Below the pieces are notes generated by a model. That model saw only the letters and a program-made list of their open reading frames with translations, was not told the DNA's origin and ran no database searches. The translations under genes and the position numbers were made by a program. Positions 39,932 to 42,827 of a DNA stretch of 42,827 nucleotides are shown in pieces (position 1 is the first letter of the stretch; the number at the start of each line of letters is the position of its first letter). This DNA is from an uncultured Clostridia bacterium. GTDB taxonomy: Bacteria; Bacillota; Clostridia; Christensenellales; UBA1242. The stretch spans positions 1-42,827 of the forward strand of contig CANQYX010000006.1 of NCBI GenBank assembly GCA_947628205.1, written 5' to 3'.

Positions 39932-40531
39932 AAAAAAACGAAGGCCGCGTTTGGGTAAACCTTGCGGCATAAGGTTCGGTTGGATTTCCCAATTTTGCAC
40001 TTGCCCGTTACCAGCCAAGCGGTTTCCCTTTACGCAAAACTTGCACCGAATCGCCACTGAGACCACACTATAATCCCCAAACGTTGTCTAACGACACAGC
40101 CTAGAAGATTTCCTTAACAACATCAACTATGCTTATCTTAATTTTGCGCTCAAAATTTCAAAAGCATTGCAAATTTAGTTGTGTACTTTAACTAAATTTA
40201 CCGTTTGGCTTTATCCCAATTTGACCACTCAAAGCAAGCTACACTGCACATAACTTTCGCCAAATGCAGGTTCCAATCCCAAGCGATAAATAATAGATTT
40301 TGATAACCCGTTTTTACCCACTTGAGTCTCCGCGATAATTGGGCTTTGATGCATATGCCATTATGCACGACCCAAAAATCTTAACTCCCAGCACCAGCCC
40401 CGGTTTGGGCAACCAAAGCCAGCACCACGAACTTCATAGTTTTGCTAGCGATGCTTATTTCGGCATCCTCACATAGCGTAGTTGACTAGGATACTGCGCC
40501 TTCGTTAGATTCTAATTGCTTAGAAATCTCT
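39932..40531 (-). ncRNA. Large structured RNA (about 600 nt), candidate OLE RNA
   Basis: ORF-free; promoter TTGACA-17-TAATAT on minus strand; 5'/3' closing stem AACGAAGGC / GCCTTCGTT followed by T-run; internal hairpins including AAATTTAGTT/AACTAAATTT, TGCATA/TATGCA, AACCTT/AAGGTT; OapA-like gene immediately downstream. Confidence 0.8.
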
Positions 40532-40537
40532 ATTTAT

Positions 40538-40566
40538 ATATTAACACATTTAAAAAAAATTGTCAA
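40538..40566 (-). promoter_or_regulatory. Consensus promoter of the large RNA
   Basis: Minus strand TTGACA (40566-40561), 17 nt, TAATAT (40543-40538). Confidence 0.85.
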
Positions 40567-40658
40567 CATCCATTGACGTTTTAAACAAAATTTAAAAATT
40601 TTAGTGATTTTTAAAAGGTTTTTTAAAGATAAAATGTCGAAATTTGTAAAATTTTGTC

Positions 40659-40692
40659 AACGAGATTTTTTCGTAAACATAAATATCTCGTT
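40659..40692. promoter_or_regulatory. Inverted repeat, candidate operator upstream of the Xre-like gene
   Basis: AACGAGAT (40659-40666) / ATCTCGTT (40685-40692), 18-nt spacer. Confidence 0.45.
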
Positions 40693-40717
40693 ATTTTCGC
40701 CTTAAAATATAATTACT

Positions 40718-40921
40718 ATGGAACTTGGCAAAATTATTAGAGAACTTAGGAAAGATAAAGGTTTAACGCAAGGGCAACTTGCAAAAATTATTTCGTCTAC
40801 ACAAGATACAATTTCGCTTTGGGAGTTGGGCAAAAGTTATCCAGATGTAACAAATTTGGTTAAACTTGCCAAATATTTTAATGTTTCAACCGACTACATG
40901 CTCGGCCTAAAGGAAATTTAG
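40718..40921 (+). CDS. Xre/Cro-type HTH regulator
   Basis: IRELRKDKGLTQGQLAKIISSTQDTISLWELGKSYPDVTNLVKLAKYFNVSTDYMLGLKE. Confidence 0.9.
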   Translation: MELGKIIRELRKDKGLTQGQLAKIISSTQDTISLWELGKSYPDVTNLVKLAKYFNVSTDYMLGLKEI

Positions 40922-40928
40922 GCTGTTT

Positions 40929-41726
40929 TTACAAAAACAGCAGAACAATTAAACTTAGCGCAATTAGGTAGATTGAAAAGAAATATAGTTTGTTGCGCTT
41001 AACGAGTTTTAACATAATTTTTATGGATAAAATGCCAAAGATAAACGATGTGAGCATAACCACAAAAATGCCAAGCCAATTTATAGTTATTTGCGCGCTA
41101 AACAGGCCAAATGTTTCCCACACCGCGCTGGCAATAATTATTGGGATGCTCATTAAAAAACTAAAATCTAACGCTTGTTGCTTGTCTAGCCCGAGCAATA
41201 GTCCGCAAACAAGGGTAGAGCCGCTGCGCGAAATGCCCGGCAAAAGTGCCAACCCTTGTGCTACACCCATGTAAACTGCATGGCGTTTTTTTATTGGCTT
41301 GTTGCCTTCGCGCTTTAGGTCGGCAACAAGCAGCAACACAGCAGAAATTAAAAACCCCCAAACAAGCGAACTTGTGGCAAAATTGTCCTCAAAAAATTTG
41401 TTGAACAGCAAAACCATTAATATTGTAGGAATTGTGGCAATAATTAGGTTTAAATATGTCGTTCTGTTTTCGTTTTTTTCAAGTTTTTTGCGCTTAAAAA
41501 TGCTGCCAACATCGCGGCCAAACTGCCCAAACAATTCGCCAAACCGCTTGCGATAGCAAAAAATAATGGCAAACAGCGTGCCAATGTGCGCCACCACACT
41601 AATTAGCAACAAGTTGTCCAACTCAAACAGCGAGCCAAACAGCACAATATGCCCGCTAGACGAAATGGGCAGAAATTCGGTTATCCCTTGAATAAAACCA
41701 ATAAAAATATATTTAAAAATGTTCAC
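40929..41726 (-). CDS. uppP: Undecaprenyl-diphosphatase (BacA/UppP)
   Basis: FIQGITEFLPISSSGHIVLF, GVAQGLALLPGISRSGSTLVCGLLLGLDKQQALDFSFLMSIP. Confidence 0.95.
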   Translation of the reverse strand: MNIFKYIFIGFIQGITEFLPISSSGHIVLFGSLFELDNLLLISVVAHIGTLFAIIFCYRKRFGELFGQFGRDVGSIFKRKKLEKNENRTTYLNLIIATIPTILMVLLFNKFFEDNFATSSLVWGFLISAVLLLVADLKREGNKPIKKRHAVYMGVAQGLALLPGISRSGSTLVCGLLLGLDKQQALDFSFLMSIPIIIASAVWETFGLFSAQITINWLGIFVVMLTSFIFGILSIKIMLKLVKRNKLYFFSIYLIALSLIVLLFL

Positions 41727-41903
41727 GCAATATTATATTTTTTGAGAGTCGATTTTATTAAATAAATGTAAATTTTTAATAAACAAATATTGAAAAATCT
41801 GTTAACTAAAAAAAATTTTGACAAATAACCATTATGGCTAAAAATATAACATAAAATAGATTATTGATAATAAATTTAATACATAAATTTTATTTACAAA
41901 TAA

Positions 41904-41938
41904 AAAAAGCGCACAATGCGCCTTATTTTTTCGATTTT
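41904..41938 (-). terminator. Terminator
   Basis: AAAAAAGCGCA-caa-TGCGCCTTATTTTTT. Confidence 0.6.
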
Positions 41939-42207
41939 TTATAAATTTCTAAAAACTTTTTAACATCTTCATTATATTGTTGTTTAAATTCTTCATCCGC
42001 AAAAAGCAATTTTATTAATTGTTCAATTTCATTATCGTCTGTTATAGTTCGTATTTTGTCAAAAATTTTTTCCAACACAAGAATTTTGGCATTTTCACCC
42101 AACCTTAGTGCAAACAAAAACTCCTTTCCTTCATAAAGAAATTTTTTAAGTATAAAATATTTACAACCATCACTAAGCAATATTGTTTTATTTTCTTGTA
42201 TTTCCAT
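41923..42207 (-). CDS. Small protein, possibly DUF1292-like
   Basis: MEIQENKTILLSDGCKYFILKKFLYEGKEFLFALRLGENAKILVLEKI. Confidence 0.55.
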   Translation of the reverse strand: MEIQENKTILLSDGCKYFILKKFLYEGKEFLFALRLGENAKILVLEKIFDKIRTITDDNEIEQLIKLLFADEEFKQQYNEDVKKFLEIYKKSKK

Positions 42208-42221
42208 AAATTATCTCTTAT

Positions 42222-42812
42222 TTAAGTTGTTAGCAACAATTCTGGGTTTTGCTGATTTTCAAATTCTTTAGAAAGTTCGGAAACATGAGCGTATTCTTCA
42301 TTTTTAAGGCTGTAATCACACATTTTGCCTTCATATTCTTCAAGTGTATTGACAGCGTTGTCAAGCGCTAATAGTATAGCAATATCAAAAAACCCTGGCA
42401 TAAGTAATCCAAGTCCCATAACAAGTACCGCCCAGCCCCCGTGGATAACAGCCCATACTAAAAAGCCAATCGCTCCGCCCAAAGAGCCTAATCCAAGCGC
42501 AAAAGTGAGTGTCTCTAAACCCAAACGGGAGGCTTTCACAAATCCTTTTTTAATTTTAACGGGCTTTGCACGCTTTTGCAAAAGTTTACATTGGCGTATT
42601 ACGCTTTTAAAAGAATTTAAAATTTCTTTGTCATCAACTTCGCAATCAGTGCTAATAATCTCTTGCAAATTAGCAACTGAATTGTTTAATGTTTCCAATT
42701 TCTTTTTATCTTTTTCTTTTGTATAAGTGAGTTGTGCCTTATACGTAATACGATCAAGTTCTGTAGTTAATTGAAGATCCCATCTAAGTTTTGTTTTATT
42801 TATCAAGTTCAT
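42222..42812 (-). CDS. Hypothetical membrane protein
   Basis: Two adjacent hydrophobic segments (TFALGLGSLGGAIGFLVWAVIHGGWAVLVMGLGLLMPGFFDIAILLAL) between charged helical regions; SD aggagaa upstream. Confidence 0.7.
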   Translation of the reverse strand: MNLINKTKLRWDLQLTTELDRITYKAQLTYTKEKDKKKLETLNNSVANLQEIISTDCEVDDKEILNSFKSVIRQCKLLQKRAKPVKIKKGFVKASRLGLETLTFALGLGSLGGAIGFLVWAVIHGGWAVLVMGLGLLMPGFFDIAILLALDNAVNTLEEYEGKMCDYSLKNEEYAHVSELSKEFENQQNPELLLTT

Positions 42813-42827
42813 ATTTTCTCCTTATAT

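Noticed and set aside
40261-40290. T-loop-like AGGTTCCAATCCC suggesting a plus-strand tRNA
   Set aside because: Flanking sequence cannot form an acceptor/D/anticodon cloverleaf; it lies within the structured RNA region on the other strand.
39932-40531. RNase P RNA or tmRNA as identity of the large RNA
   Set aside because: No RNase P GAGGAAAGTCC-type core, no tRNA-like CCA end or tag ORF recognised; too long, and the closing stem plus OapA-like neighbour fit OLE better.

Overview
AT-rich 42.8 kb bacterial chromosomal window, probably from an anaerobic Firmicutes/Clostridia-like organism (inferred from gene content and composition). Most of it is housekeeping and conserved genes: gyrB-gyrA, radC, S1C-type protease, argS, YigZ and two DegV proteins, TetR, RlmD/RumA-type methylase, Crp/Fnr regulator, nrdD-nrdG, a PlsC/GT8 cluster, RelA/SpoT homologue, P-type Ca2+ ATPase, ComEC-like MBL hydrolase, gltX, fabG-like SDR and uppP. 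No rRNA, CRISPR array, prophage or transposase gene was recognised. The standout is an ORF-free region of about 800 bp (about 39.9-40.7 kb). On the minus strand it contains a consensus promoter (TTGACA-17-TAATAT), about 600 nt of potentially highly structured RNA, 5' and 3' ends that pair in a long closing stem, and a terminal T-run. Immediately downstream on the same strand is a small multi-TM protein with a DUF21-like appearance. Size, end-pairing and gene arrangement match OLE RNA (Ornate Large Extremophilic) and its membrane partner OapA. Other observations: a set of genes whose -10 box lies about 4-8 nt before an ATG with no Shine-Dalgarno (probable leaderless mRNAs), an Rsh protein with an eroded HD domain and no ACT domain, an uncharacterised HExxH protein, and MITE/REP-like repeats. 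All identifications are by eye; no database searches were run.
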